64,000 bases of DNA from Rubrobacter tropicus (GCF_011492945.1 NZ_CP045119.1:3844001-3908000), one strand, 5' to 3'. Positions 44,506 through 54,004 are shown, numbered from the stretch's first letter. Notes: generated by a model not told the origin, from the letters alone. Numbers and translations: made by a program.

Positions 44506-44904
44506 GTGTTGCGGACGGTTCACAGGCGGGCTGGCGTCGGGGCGCGGGCGGGCGTTGCCCTTCTACCGACGCTCCTGATCACCGCCCTGCTGCTCTGTCC
44601 CGGCGCCTTGGGTTTCGCGCACGGGCTCTCCCCCTGCGGCCCGTGCGAGCCCACGGACGCTCCTGACTTTCTGCTAAAGCATCACGCCCCGGCGGACGAG
44701 GCGGCGTTGGGGGGGGGTGACTCCGGGTACTACGCCGCCGTGATCGAGCTTGCTGGGGCGACGCTTTTGGTGCTGCTCCTCGGCGTGCCGCCTCGGCGCG
44801 AGGCCCCGTATCGCGGACCACCCCTCCAGCGAACGCACCCGCGGGCGGTCGCCCACTACGCTCGGGGGCCATCGCCCCCCCTCTTGCAAGCGTTCCGGCT
44901 GTAG
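44506..44904 (+). CDS. Small two-helix membrane protein, LQVFRL family
   Basis: 132 residues from the GTG at 44506; nearby TTG codons are possible. First helix PTLLITALLLCPGALGFAHG carries the family motif ALLLC-x-G-x-x-G-x-x-H-x-L. A loop with CGPCEPTD and HHAPADEAA follows, then a second helix (YYAAVIELAGATLLVLLLGV), and the tail ends PPLLQAFRL. This ending is shared with 18863-19300 (LLQVFRL) and 63417-63857 (SLQVFRL). It stands alone here. The family is not recognised; a metal role is inferred from the other two members. Confidence 0.72.
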   Translation: MLRTVHRRAGVGARAGVALLPTLLITALLLCPGALGFAHGLSPCGPCEPTDAPDFLLKHHAPADEAALGGGDSGYYAAVIELAGATLLVLLLGVPPRREAPYRGPPLQRTHPRAVAHYARGPSPPLLQAFRL

Positions 44905-45093
44905 CGCTCTGCGGCCCCGCGCCACCGCGGAGCCGCGGCGAACGGTCGGGCTTCGGCTCTCTCGGCCCCCTTTGGTAGTCCCGCTACCGCCTGCCCCCAT
45001 CGGGCCCGCCACAGGCCGGAGACCGCGACGGCAGAAGTTGCCTTGAAAAGGCGAAAACGAGGAAATCGCGGGGCCACGGTGGGACGAGGAGGG

Positions 45094-45216
45094 ATGAAAC
45101 GGGTGCGTATCTCGGGAGGCTCGGGGACAGTGGGCGGGCGGCGGAGTACTGCCTACCTGCCCGCCAACCCGGGCGATGACGTAGTCGAGGCGAGCGAGGA
45201 GGGAACGACGTTTTGA
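45094..45216 (+). CDS. Possible 40-residue gene coupled to the arylsulfotransferase
   Basis: An ATG closely after gaggaggg opens a 40-codon frame (MKRVRISGGSGTVGGRRSTA, then YLPANPGDDVVEASEEGTTF) ending in a TGA that overlaps the TTG start of the next gene (TTGA). The overlap and the binding site suggest translational coupling. The peptide has no known features. It could also be an untranslated leader. Confidence 0.4.
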   Translation: MKRVRISGGSGTVGGRRSTAYLPANPGDDVVEASEEGTTF

Positions 45217-46712
45217 GCGAGAAGATCACGCGGCTGGGGTTGCTGCGGGCGGCGGCCGGTGGCGCGGCGCTGGTCGCGGTGGGGGGCGCTTTGGGTTGCG
45301 GTGCGGCCCCGCGTATCAGGGCGTCCGCCTCTCCCGCGCGACCGGGGCAGACGTGGGAGTTCCGCTCGCGTCCTGACCTTGCCATGCCCCCGGTTGAGGT
45401 GACCACACCGGCGCGCGGCGTGGCCCCCGGCTACCTCTTCGCCGCCGCGAAGAACGGTCCCGGGGAGTCGTACCCTGCCCAGGACGGGCCGATGATCCTC
45501 GGCAACGACGGCCGGCCCGTGTGGCTGCGCCCCGTGCGAAACGAGGAAGAGGATGCCATGGACTTCAAGGTGCAGCGTTACCGTGGGGAGCCGGTGCTCA
45601 CCTGGTGGCAGGGCACCCACGGCGGTTTCGGGCGGGGAGAGTTCCTGATCCTCGACGGATCCTACCGCGAGGTTGCCCGGGTCCGCGCGGGCAACGGCTA
45701 CGCCGCGGACCACCACGAGTTCCTCATCACCGAAAGGGACACCGCGCTTATCGGTATCTACGGCGAGGCGACCAGAGACCTCTCGTCCCTGGGGGGGCGC
45801 ACGGACGGCGTCGTATTGGAGGGGGTCGTCCAAGAGATCGACATAAGGAGCGGCGAGGTCCTCTTCGAGTGGCACAGCCTGGAGCACGTTGGCTTCGACG
45901 AGTACGCTTACGAGCTGTCGCCCGAAAACGAGGACGCCTTCGACTACTTCCACATAAACTCCGTAGACGTGGACCGCGACGAGAACCTCCTCATTTCCGC
46001 CCGCAGGACCTCCGCCGTCTACAAGATCGACCGCGAGACGGGCGAGGTGATCTGGCGCCTCGGCGGCGAGAAGAGCGACTTCGAGATGGGCGAGGGCGCC
46101 AGGTTCGCCTACCAGCACGACGCCCGCCGCCGATCTGACGGCACCATCACCCTCTTCGACAACAGGGGCGAGAGGATGAACGAGCCCTCCCGCGGCGTCG
46201 CGCTAGAGCTCGACGAGGACGCGATGACCGCGACCCTCGTTCGCGAGTACACCCACCCGACCGATACGTTCGCCATCTTTCAGGGCAACGTGCAGGCTTT
46301 GCCGAACGGCAACGCCTTCGTCGGCTGGGGCAGCTCACCCTACCTCTCCGAGTTCTCCCGCGACGGGGAGCTGCTCTTCGACGCCCGCTTCCCCGACGAG
46401 GCCGAGTCCTACAGGGCCTTCCGCTCCCCGTGGAAGGGCCAGCCAGCGGACGTCCCCGCCGTCGCCGCCGAGTCCGGGCCCGAAGACCAGGTTACCCTCT
46501 ACGCCAGCTGGAACGGGGCGACGGAGATCGCCTCCTGGGAGATGCTCGCCGGGCCAAACCCCGACGGGCTGGAGCCCGTGGGCTCGGCCCCCCGCAAGGG
46601 CTTCGAGACCGCCATCTCCTTCAGAACCGGCGAACCTTTCGTTGCCGCGAGGGCAAAGGATCGCTCCGGGCGGGTGCTCGGCACGTCCGAAGCCGTCAGG
46701 CCGGGGGGCTGA
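45213..46712 (+). CDS. Arylsulfotransferase-like (ASST) exported protein
   Basis: 499 residues from TTG. A lipoprotein-type signal is present (LVAVGGALGCG). The body is a beta-propeller of the Arylsulfotransferase (ASST) type: GNDGRPVWLRPV, YAADHHEFLIT, DYFHINSVDVD, ETGEVIWRLGG and AYQHDARRRSDGTITLFDN. The catalytic His of the family is probably among H-H-E, F-H-I-N and Q-H-D. It is anchored outside the cell. Its natural substrate (phenolic sulfate or another) is unknown. A sortase gene follows 103 nt downstream. Confidence 0.82.
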   Translation: MSEKITRLGLLRAAAGGAALVAVGGALGCGAAPRIRASASPARPGQTWEFRSRPDLAMPPVEVTTPARGVAPGYLFAAAKNGPGESYPAQDGPMILGNDGRPVWLRPVRNEEEDAMDFKVQRYRGEPVLTWWQGTHGGFGRGEFLILDGSYREVARVRAGNGYAADHHEFLITERDTALIGIYGEATRDLSSLGGRTDGVVLEGVVQEIDIRSGEVLFEWHSLEHVGFDEYAYELSPENEDAFDYFHINSVDVDRDENLLISARRTSAVYKIDRETGEVIWRLGGEKSDFEMGEGARFAYQHDARRRSDGTITLFDNRGERMNEPSRGVALELDEDAMTATLVREYTHPTDTFAIFQGNVQALPNGNAFVGWGSSPYLSEFSRDGELLFDARFPDEAESYRAFRSPWKGQPADVPAVAAESGPEDQVTLYASWNGATEIASWEMLAGPNPDGLEPVGSAPRKGFETAISFRTGEPFVAARAKDRSGRVLGTSEAVRPGG

Positions 46713-46779
46713 GGATGGCGGGATCCGAAGGCTCGGCGAACACCGATAAACTTCGCAGGAGTTAACACGGCACATAGCC

Positions 46780-46807
46780 TTGCCCCCCTAGGGTAATAGC
46801 GTATAAA
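46780..46807 (+). promoter_or_regulatory. Promoter candidate before the sortase at 46816
   Basis: TTGCCC (46780-46785) and TATAAA (46802-46807) are 16 nt apart and end 9 nt before the ATG. The spacer contains CCCTAGGG, a small palindrome beside a C-run, which recalls CsoR sites but is shorter. Confidence 0.45.
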
Positions 46808-46815
46808 CTCTCGCC

Positions 46816-47754
46816 ATGGTTCTTAAAGAGAAGCGATCAAGCGGGCGGCGGAGCAACCAACGGGGCGACCGACGGGCGGGCATGCGCGTGTACGGCCGCA
46901 GGTACAGGAGGAGGCGACGGGGCGGCCTTCTTCTGCTCTCGATGCTCACCATTCTGGCCCTGGCCAGCGTGGGGGCCGGCGCCTTTCTCGACGGCTCCCC
47001 ATTGGCTGGGGGCGGCGCCCCGGTGGGACGGATCGACGCACCCCGCGTCGGCGCGGCCCCCGAGGCCGCGGACGAGCCTGCCGGGCAGCGGGCGGACGGC
47101 GGCCTGACCGCAGCGCAAACCGGACAGACGGCCGCGAGGCCCGAGGCCGGCGGCACCGAGGAGGCAGAGGACGCGTCCAGCGCGACCGGATCGGGCGCTT
47201 CGGGCTTCGACGGCGAGAAGGCAGGAGAGCGGCCGGCCGAGAAGAGCGCGGAGGGGAGCCAACGGGAGCAGGCTGATGCGGGGCCCACGGTTCCCACGCC
47301 CGCGACGAACGATTTGTGGATGTCCATCCCGAAGATGGACCTCTACGACGACTACGTGGCAAACTCCGACTCGCTGGCGGCCATGGACCAGGGGGCCATA
47401 AAGCTTCCCTCCACGGCCTTCCCGTGGCAGGAGGGCGCCAACACCTACATCGCGGCGCACAGGATCGGCTACCCTGGCACCGAAAGCGACTACCAGTTCT
47501 ACGACCTCCCGAACCTGGCCTTGGGCGACACGATCTACCTCGGCGACTCCAACGGGACCACCTACACTTACGAGGTGACCGGCTTCAAGGAAGTGCTGCC
47601 CAGCGAAACATACGTCACGGCGCCACAGGCGGGCCGGGACATGATCTCCTTGCAGACCTGCATCGAGGACTACGGCGACTACTGGACCATGGGCCCCAAC
47701 TGGTACGTCCGCTACGTCGTCCAGGCTGACCGCGTGGCCGTAGACCCAGCATAG
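46816..47754 (+). CDS. Class E-like sortase with long linker
   Basis: 312 residues. A basic start (KRSSGRRSNQRGDRRAG) and one membrane helix (LLLLSMLTILALASVGAGAF) are followed by about 110 residues of Ala/Gly/Glu-rich linker, then the sortase domain: NTYIAAHRIGYPG (His), ISLQTCIEDYGDY (Cys) and WYVRYVVQADRV (Arg). GHR is AHR here and the TLPDY element is IEDYGDY, so it is a divergent class E member. The long linker may span the wall. It stands alone with its own promoter. Confidence 0.88.
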   Translation: MVLKEKRSSGRRSNQRGDRRAGMRVYGRRYRRRRRGGLLLLSMLTILALASVGAGAFLDGSPLAGGGAPVGRIDAPRVGAAPEAADEPAGQRADGGLTAAQTGQTAARPEAGGTEEAEDASSATGSGASGFDGEKAGERPAEKSAEGSQREQADAGPTVPTPATNDLWMSIPKMDLYDDYVANSDSLAAMDQGAIKLPSTAFPWQEGANTYIAAHRIGYPGTESDYQFYDLPNLALGDTIYLGDSNGTTYTYEVTGFKEVLPSETYVTAPQAGRDMISLQTCIEDYGDYWTMGPNWYVRYVVQADRVAVDPA

Positions 47755-47962
47755 ATAGGCAAGGGATTGCAGCACCATGGGGTGGTCTGGCGACCCTCAC
47801 GGACCGCTTCCTGCCGGAAACCGTCTCGCTTGCGGCCGAGGTGGCTATTGGGTGACGAAGTCCGAACGAGCGAGGAGCACGGACTGCTATCGCGATACTG
47901 CGGATCTTCGCGTGCCGAACCCGGGTATCGCTCGGACGGCTCGGTGAGGCCGCAATGGATCC

Positions 47963-48751
47963 TTACAAGGCGCAGGCGACGACCACCGCCTCCGGTTTTC
48001 GGTTGGGGCGCGCTGGGCAAAGCCCCGTCGCCTCCGGCGGTCCCGCTTCGAATTCCTCCTTCCCCTGGTCTGATCGTTCCTCTGCATCCATATTCCAAGC
48101 GAGTATCTTCCGCGTCTCGCAGTCGATTACGGCCTTGCCGAAGTAGAGGAAGCCGCCCGATTCGGCACGGCGCGCGTCTGCGAGTACCGGTCCCAGGTCG
48201 TCGGCGCTCCGGGCCACAAGGTAGGTAACTTCCGCCGTGTCTTCCCGCCCGCTGGCGGTCACACCTACCTGGAACAGCCGCAGCCGCTCCCCATCCCGGT
48301 GCCTGTCGGCGAAGTAGCGGAGGAGCTCCTCTCGTCGATTGGCGCCGAACGCGCCACGTCCGTGCTCACCGGTGCCGACGCCGTACAGGGGCGGGGAGGA
48401 GTTCCCAGGCGCAAAAGTTCGGCGCAGCTCGGGACCGTTCCCAGCGTTGAAGGCCCGAAAGAAGTCAGCGATCAGTCCGGCCACCTGCCCCGGCCCGCAA
48501 CCGTCGGGCAGCGAGCCATCGTTGCGGCTCACGGCGACGTCCGCGGGCGGCCCGTCTGGTTGGGCCTCGGTCTGAGGGCTTTCTCCTCTGTCTCCCTTTG
48601 GCGGAGACGCGGGAGTGTCGCCGCCGCACCCCGCGAGCGCCAAAGCCATCGCCAGGAGCACTAGTAGGGTCAGCGCCGCGCGGTCCGGCTTTCGGTCGCG
48701 GGCTGTAGTTTTGGCCTCCACGTGGGCAGTGTACGATGGCGGTTGGCACAT
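47963..48751 (-). CDS. Lipoprotein with SnoaL/NTF2-like domain
   Basis: 262 residues. The start at 48751 was chosen as it gives a signal with basic n-region, but a GTG at 48721 would be closer to the lipobox. Lipobox ALALAGCGG, then a Pro/Glu linker. The domain PGQVAGLIADFFRAFNAGNG and FAPGNSS is of the SnoaL/NTF2 type, with AEVTYLVARSADDLGP and GFLYFGKAVIDCETRKI as later strands. It probably binds a small ligand at the cell surface. Function unknown. Confidence 0.75.
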   Translation of the reverse strand: MCQPPSYTAHVEAKTTARDRKPDRAALTLLVLLAMALALAGCGGDTPASPPKGDRGESPQTEAQPDGPPADVAVSRNDGSLPDGCGPGQVAGLIADFFRAFNAGNGPELRRTFAPGNSSPPLYGVGTGEHGRGAFGANRREELLRYFADRHRDGERLRLFQVGVTASGREDTAEVTYLVARSADDLGPVLADARRAESGGFLYFGKAVIDCETRKILAWNMDAEERSDQGKEEFEAGPPEATGLCPARPNRKPEAVVVACAL

Positions 48752-48779
48752 GGCCAGAGCCCCTCGCACTTGACCGTCC

Positions 48780-49140
48780 GCGGAGGATCAAGCCTTTTCG
48801 GCCTCCTATCCACTCCCGAAAGCCGGACCAAGTAGAGTACCTCCTCCACCCTTTTCGTCGGCAACCTCAGCAGCCATCGGTGCATCTTCAGGTTCTCCTT
48901 CAGGTTCTCCTTCCCTGCCAAGATGCACTCCTTTCCAGTCCTCGACGAAGAGCCGCACCCACCTATCCGTGGGCCGCAACAGCCGGTGATTAGCTTGAGC
49001 AGCGTCGTCTTGCCGACTCCATTCGGTCCCAGGAGCTCTAACGCCGAGCCCGACTCTACCCTGACATCCAGCAACCTCACGGCTACCTGCCTGCCGAAAC
49101 GCTTGCTCAATCCGATCGTCTCCACAATCGCTCTCGTCAC
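48780..49140 (-). pseudogene. ABC transporter ATPase fragment
   Basis: From the GTG at 49140 (ggagg before it) the sequence reads IVETIGLSKRFGRQVAVRLL and the Walker A LLGPNGVGKTTLLKLITG. After this there are only pieces of the family (AGKENLKENLKMHRW, LRLPTKRVEEVLYLVRL) with internal losses, and no signature LSGGQ or Walker B. It is a decayed copy of an antibiotic-type ABC ATPase. Confidence 0.75.
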
Positions 49141-49397
49141 GCTTGCCTCCGCCCCGTTCTCATGTCCGGCCTCTATCGTGAGCGAGCCTATACCACGTCT
49201 CCGAACGGATTCCAAACAAAGCGGACGAGGCTCAAAACTCCCCATAAATTTCTCCGAAACCTCTTATGCTCCTGCGCTGCTCCCGGCAGATCATTGTTGG
49301 GTCGAAGGACTCACAAACCTTTCGAGGCATAAGCCAGGAGCCGGCTGTATCGTCTTCTCGTGAACATTTCTGGGCGTGGGCGCTACTAAGCTTGTAG

Positions 49398-50003
49398 ATG
49401 GATGAGACGCACGCACTGCACACGGCGACGGGGTACGTACTTCGGGTGAAGAGCTCGGCCGACGAGGCAAGAACGGTCGTCGCACGGCTCGCGCGCGGGG
49501 ACGTTCGGGCGCTGGACGAGCTCTATGCCAGCTTCGGGGCGGCGGTCTTTCGCTACCTGCTGACGTTCGTCCCGGACCGGCGGCTCGCTGAGGAAGTCTT
49601 GCAGGACACGTTCGTCGCGGCCTGGCGCGGCGCAGATGGCTACGGGGGACGCTCCGGGGTGAAGACTTGGCTGTTCGGCATCGCCCGCCGACGCGCTCAC
49701 GACTCCCTGCGTCGGCGCGGGCTGGAGTTGGTCGCCGAGAACGAGCTCGTGGCGCTGGTGGACCCGGAGCCGAGACCCGAGGAGTCTCTTCTGGCCGCTG
49801 GGAGGAGGGACGAGCTGAACTCTTGCGTGGAACATCTGGCGCCGATGCACCGGGAGGTGGTGGCCCTGATCTTCTTCCATGGCCTCTCCTACGCGGAGGC
49901 GGCGGAGGTACTCGAAGTCCCTGTCGGTACGGTCAAGAGCCGCCTCTACGGCGCCCGGCGGGCACTGAAGGCGATGTTGGAAGATTCGGAGTACGGAAGA
50001 TGA
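49398..50003 (+). CDS. ECF sigma factor (RpoE-like)
   Basis: 201 residues. Region 2 is seen in ALDELYASFGAAVFRYLLTF and EEVLQDTFVAAWRG, and region 4 in LSYAEAAEVLEVPVGTVKSR then LYGARRALK. No clear ribosome-binding site precedes the ATG; a leaderless start or a later GTG is possible. It overlaps the anti-sigma gene by 4 nt (ATGA). It probably controls the operon that follows, containing an ABC-2 transporter. Confidence 0.93.
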   Translation: MDETHALHTATGYVLRVKSSADEARTVVARLARGDVRALDELYASFGAAVFRYLLTFVPDRRLAEEVLQDTFVAAWRGADGYGGRSGVKTWLFGIARRRAHDSLRRRGLELVAENELVALVDPEPRPEESLLAAGRRDELNSCVEHLAPMHREVVALIFFHGLSYAEAAEVLEVPVGTVKSRLYGARRALKAMLEDSEYGR

Positions 50004-50923
50004 GCGACCTGGCCAGAGATCATGTAACGAGGCTCCTGCCGGCTTATGTGGCCGACACGATCGGACCAACGGGCCGACGGCGCGTGCGCGAGCACCTGAA
50101 AAACTGCGCCGCCTGCCGGGCCGAGCTGGCTTCCTGGGAGGCGATGGCGGAGGCAGTCGCCGCCGCCTCGGAGCGGATGCCGGCGCCCCCGGCGGACACC
50201 ATGGAGAGGGTGCGGACGCGCATAGAACGGGAAGGAGCGACCATCCGGCCCGGATCCCAACCCCTCTCCTCGAAGCTCTCGCTGGCCTGGCAACTGCTCG
50301 TCGGGCAGTTGCCGCTGGTGCGCAAGAAGATATGGGCCGCCTCGACCGTGACGATGGCGCTCGGCCTGGCGGTCTCCCTGTTGCTCTCCACGGGCGCCTC
50401 CGCCGCCGAGGCCACCTTCGCTCTCTTCGCGCCCGTGGTAGCCGCCGTCGGCGTAGCGTTCGTCTACGGTCCTGAGAACGACCCCTCGCTGGAGATCGCG
50501 CTCTCCACGCCCACCCCTCCGAGGCTGGTCCTCCTGGCGCGCCTTACGCTCGTCTACGGCTACGACCTCGCGCTGGCGCTCGCGGCGACCGCCGTTCTGG
50601 CTGTGGTCAACGGGACCATAAACTTGTGGCCCCTGATCTCGCTGTGGGCAGGGCCGATGCTCTTCTTCTCGGCGCTGGCCCTCCTGCTCTCGCTGCTCTT
50701 CGGCTCGTCGGCAGCCGTGCTGACCGCGATGGCGCTGTGGGGAGTAAGGCTCGCGGCCGCCACCTACTCCGCTCCGGGCCTGGACAAGCCCGCCTGGGCG
50801 CAGACGGTGGAGACCCTGTGGCGGGCCAACGCAACGCTCCTTCCGCTGGCGGCCTTGCTGCTTGCCGCGGCCCTCCTCCTGGCGCCGTACCGGTCGGTGC
50901 TCGCTCGGAGCCGGACGATCTGA
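50000..50923 (+). CDS. Anti-sigma factor fused to a membrane transporter-like domain
   Basis: 307 residues. The N-terminal zinc-finger domain (HVTRLLPAYVADTI, REHLKNCAACRAEL) has the H-x3-C-x2-C pattern of ZAS anti-sigma factors. After a linker come about six membrane helices (FALFAPVVAAVGVAFVYGPE, PRLVLLARLTLVYGYDLALA). Normal anti-sigma factors have one helix, so this is an anti-sigma/membrane fusion resembling an ABC-2 subunit. It is coupled to the sigma gene upstream and to the permease gene downstream. Confidence 0.85.
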   Translation: MSDLARDHVTRLLPAYVADTIGPTGRRRVREHLKNCAACRAELASWEAMAEAVAAASERMPAPPADTMERVRTRIEREGATIRPGSQPLSSKLSLAWQLLVGQLPLVRKKIWAASTVTMALGLAVSLLLSTGASAAEATFALFAPVVAAVGVAFVYGPENDPSLEIALSTPTPPRLVLLARLTLVYGYDLALALAATAVLAVVNGTINLWPLISLWAGPMLFFSALALLLSLLFGSSAAVLTAMALWGVRLAAATYSAPGLDKPAWAQTVETLWRANATLLPLAALLLAAALLLAPYRSVLARSRTI

Positions 50924-51612
50924 TGTCGCTCGCCCGTTACGAGCTGCGCCTGCTCGGAAGGTTCGGGCTCGCGACGCCGGTCCTCGCCCTGCTCCTCTTC
51001 GGGGGCATGGCGCTCCTGATGGCCTTCCTCGGGGCGAACGACGGGCAGGTGGCGCGGGTGCTCGTCGCCGCGCTGGAGCTCGGGCTTCCGCTCGCCGCCG
51101 GGGTGATCGCCGCAACCATCGTGAATGACGACCCGGCCATCGGCCTACAGCTCTCTCTCAAGACTCGCTACCCGAGAACGCTTGTTAGGAGGCTCGTCGT
51201 GCTCACCCTCTGGACGGCGCTCATCGCGTTTCTGTGGACCTCGTCCCTGCACCTGAGCGGTCTGTGGGAGTTCTGGGTGCCGGAGCCGTTCCTAGTAGGG
51301 CAACTGGTGTGGCTCTCGCCGCTGTTGTGGTTCGTGGCCGCGGGGGCGCTCCTGGCGCTCCTGCTCGGTGGCCGCGCGACCAGCGGGGCGATCATCGGCG
51401 GCCTGTGGGCCTTCGAGAACTTGATGCGCGGGCTGTTCCTGACCAAAGAGTGGCTCAGGCCGGAGTTCCTCTTCGCCACCACCTATGCCGCAGGCGCGGA
51501 CTTCTGGCTTACCAACCGGCTCGCCCTGATCTCGACCGCCCTCGTAATGGGCGCCGTCGTCTGGGTTCTGTCTTCGAGGATCGAATCCCTCGCCAAAGGA
51601 GGCGAAGCGTGA
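50923..51612 (+). CDS. ABC-2-type permease, A type (copy 1)
   Basis: 229 residues, six helices. It begins 0 nt after the preceding stop. The pattern LARYELRLLGRFGLATPVLA and PLAAGVIAATIVNDDPAIGL is shared with the copy at 52398, including LQLSLKTRYPRTLVRRL against LQLTVLTRYRTTVLRRL. The two copies show an ancestral duplication of a permease pair. Substrate unknown. Confidence 0.82.
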   Translation: MSLARYELRLLGRFGLATPVLALLLFGGMALLMAFLGANDGQVARVLVAALELGLPLAAGVIAATIVNDDPAIGLQLSLKTRYPRTLVRRLVVLTLWTALIAFLWTSSLHLSGLWEFWVPEPFLVGQLVWLSPLLWFVAAGALLALLLGGRATSGAIIGGLWAFENLMRGLFLTKEWLRPEFLFATTYAAGADFWLTNRLALISTALVMGAVVWVLSSRIESLAKGGEA

Positions 51613-52394
51613 GAAAGGAGACACCTTCGGCGCTGGGGGGCGCCATGAGTTACGAGTTCCGCATGCAGCTAAGGCGCAAGGCGCTCTGGATCACCTTCAT
51701 CGTCTTCAGCCTCGCGCTCCTCAACCTCACCTTCAGCCCGTGGACCCGCTGGAGCGAGGGGCTTTCGGTGCCGCACCTCGTCGCCAACTGGTCGCTGGCC
51801 GTACAGTTCTTTCACCCCATAGCCTTCGGCATCCTGCTCGCGGACCGCTTGCCGAGAGACAGGCACACCAGGGTCGAAGAGCTACTCGACACCCTGCCGG
51901 CCTCACTGGGAAGCCGCTTTCTGGGCAAGTACCTCGGCACCACCCTGGCGACGCTCGTGCCCATCTTCCTGATCTACGCGGCGGGAGTAGCCTACATAGC
52001 GGCGGGCCGCGGCGACCTCTCGGCCATACCGCTCGCCCTCGGGGCCTTCGCCACGATCAACCTACCGGGGCTCTTGTTCGTGGCGGCCTTCTCCGTCTCC
52101 TCCACCGCCGTCCTGTGGGTGCCGCTCTACCAATTCCTCTTCGTCGGCTACTGGTTCTGGGGGAACCTCATCCCGACGGACCCGACGGGCGGCAACATGA
52201 TGCCCACCCTGAGCCGCACCATCCTCACGCCCTTCGGCGAGTACATGGCCAACGGCTTCTTCGGCACCGAGCAGACCACCGTACGCGCCACGGCGTTGGA
52301 AGGGATGGCGAGCATGAGCTTGCTCTTGGGTCTCGGAGCCCTGGCGCTCTACAGCGGTTACCGGGTCTTACTCTGGCAAAGAGACAAACAGTGA
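51609..52394 (+). CDS. ABC-2-type permease, B type (copy 1)
   Basis: 261 residues from an overlapping GTG. Six helices. MSYEFRMQLRRKALWITFIV and FGILLADRLPRDRHTRVEEL are shared with the copy at 53183 (TRYEFLMQLRRRAVWTVVGL, ADRLPRDGGTWVGELL). Both end with the pattern YRVLLWQRDK or HRYLRWQRAR. Together with the A-type subunit and the ATPase it makes an exporter. Confidence 0.82.
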   Translation: MRKETPSALGGAMSYEFRMQLRRKALWITFIVFSLALLNLTFSPWTRWSEGLSVPHLVANWSLAVQFFHPIAFGILLADRLPRDRHTRVEELLDTLPASLGSRFLGKYLGTTLATLVPIFLIYAAGVAYIAAGRGDLSAIPLALGAFATINLPGLLFVAAFSVSSTAVLWVPLYQFLFVGYWFWGNLIPTDPTGGNMMPTLSRTILTPFGEYMANGFFGTEQTTVRATALEGMASMSLLLGLGALALYSGYRVLLWQRDKQ

Positions 52395-52397
52395 CGC

Positions 52398-53186
52398 ATG
52401 GATACCCCTGAAACGGACTCGAGGAGGAATAGGCGGGAAGGACATCCCCCGGTGAAAAGGAAGGCTTTAGAGTTGAAGAGCACGATCGGCCCGGAATGGC
52501 TCCCCTACGAGCTGAGGCAGCTCGGAAAGGTCGGATTGGCAATGCCGATTTTCGTGGCGCTCGGGTTCGTGGGAATAGCGGTCGCGATGGCCCTCACCGG
52601 GACTGGGACGGAGCAGATCGCCCGACGGCTCACGTCCGGCCTAGAGATAGCCCTGCCCTTCGTCGCCGGTTTGGCGGCGGCCTTCGTGGTGGCCGACGAG
52701 CCTGCGCTGGACCTGCAACTCACCGTCCTGACCCGCTACAGGACCACCGTACTAAGGAGATTGGCGCTGATCGTCGGGTGGACGGCCCTGGTCGCGATCC
52801 TGTGGGCTGTGGCGTTGCGCCTTCTCGGCTTGTGGGCCTGGCCCGAACCGTTCCTATTGATGCAGCTCGGCTGGCTCTCGCCCTTGCTGTGGTACGTCTC
52901 CTTCGGGGTGCTCCTAGCGCTCTTGCTTCGCAGCCGGATGGCCAGTGGTGCCGTCCTAGGCGGCATCTGGGTGTTCCAGTACGTGCTCGGGGGAGCACTC
53001 GGTTTCAACTACTGGACATCGCTGCTCCTGAGCCTATCCACAACCACCTACCAACTCCCGTTCTTCGGTATCGAACAGTGGCTGTACAATCGGCTCGTCT
53101 TAATCGCTACGGCACTCCTGATGACGCTCGGTGCAGCTCTGATCCTGCGCAACAACGAGACCCTCGTTCGCGGAGGTGACGGATGA
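52398..53186 (+). CDS. ABC-2-type permease, A type (copy 2)
   Basis: 262 residues. A short Arg/Pro-rich start is followed by LPYELRQLGKVGLAMPIFVA and about six helices with LPFVAGLAAAFVVADEPALD. Paralogue of the gene at 50923. The stop overlaps the following gene by 4 nt, so translation is coupled. Confidence 0.82.
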   Translation: MDTPETDSRRNRREGHPPVKRKALELKSTIGPEWLPYELRQLGKVGLAMPIFVALGFVGIAVAMALTGTGTEQIARRLTSGLEIALPFVAGLAAAFVVADEPALDLQLTVLTRYRTTVLRRLALIVGWTALVAILWAVALRLLGLWAWPEPFLLMQLGWLSPLLWYVSFGVLLALLLRSRMASGAVLGGIWVFQYVLGGALGFNYWTSLLLSLSTTTYQLPFFGIEQWLYNRLVLIATALLMTLGAALILRNNETLVRGGDG

Positions 53187-53980
53187 ACGGGAAAACCTAC
53201 GGTGAGACGTGGTCAGCGATAACAGGCGCTACCCGCTACGAGTTCCTGATGCAGTTGAGGCGCCGGGCCGTCTGGACCGTGGTCGGTCTGTTCGTTGCGT
53301 GGGGCTTCGCAGCCTTCCGCTTCTACGTTGCCTTGGGCGGAGACGAAGCGGAAACGCTGTCGCTCGCTCAGTGGATGGCTTCGTGGTCCCTCGTGGCCCA
53401 GTACTTCGCGCCCATAGGCTTCGGCATCCTCGTCGCCGACCGCCTGCCCCGTGACGGGGGCACCTGGGTGGGAGAACTGCTGGAGACCTTGCCGGGTTCT
53501 GCCGGCGGACGATTCTTTGGGAAATACCTGGGTAGCGTGGCCGCGACACTGGTGCCACTGCTCCTGATCTATCTCGCGGGTGTCGCCTACCTGGTGTTCG
53601 AGCGCGGTAACTTGATGGCGATACCGCTCGGGCTGTTGACCTTCGCGGCGATCAACCTGTCCGGGCTCCTGTTCGTGGCCGCGTTCTCCATCTCTTGTCC
53701 TGCAGTCTTATGGGTGCCGCTCTACCAGACTTTGTTCGTGGGCTACTGGTTCTGGGGAAACCTTCTGAGTCCGGACTCGACCATACCCACCATCAGCGGC
53801 ACGATCCTTACGCCGGTCGGCTGGTACCCGGCCGCCGGTTTCTTCGATCTAAAGGGTACGAACGCTGGGGACGCTACGGCATGGGAGGCGGTCGTGAGTA
53901 TCGCGTCGCTGCTCGCCCTGGCCGCGCTCGCGCTGTACGGTGCGCACCGCTACCTGCGTTGGCAGCGGGCAAGACAATAA
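53183..53980 (+). CDS. ABC-2-type permease, B type (copy 2)
   Basis: 265 residues, six helices, paralogue of the gene at 51609 (GFGILVADRLPRDGGTWVGE). It ends 24 nt before the ATPase gene. The tail (YGAHRYLRWQRARQ) is basic and probably cytoplasmic. Confidence 0.82.
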   Translation: MNGKTYGETWSAITGATRYEFLMQLRRRAVWTVVGLFVAWGFAAFRFYVALGGDEAETLSLAQWMASWSLVAQYFAPIGFGILVADRLPRDGGTWVGELLETLPGSAGGRFFGKYLGSVAATLVPLLLIYLAGVAYLVFERGNLMAIPLGLLTFAAINLSGLLFVAAFSISCPAVLWVPLYQTLFVGYWFWGNLLSPDSTIPTISGTILTPVGWYPAAGFFDLKGTNAGDATAWEAVVSIASLLALAALALYGAHRYLRWQRARQ

Positions 53981-54004
53981 AGAATGACGGAAAAGGAGAG
54001 AAGA

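Noticed and set aside
49386-50069. Minus-strand frame opposite the sigma factor
   Set aside because: The plus frame has clear sigma regions 2 and 4; the other is a shadow.
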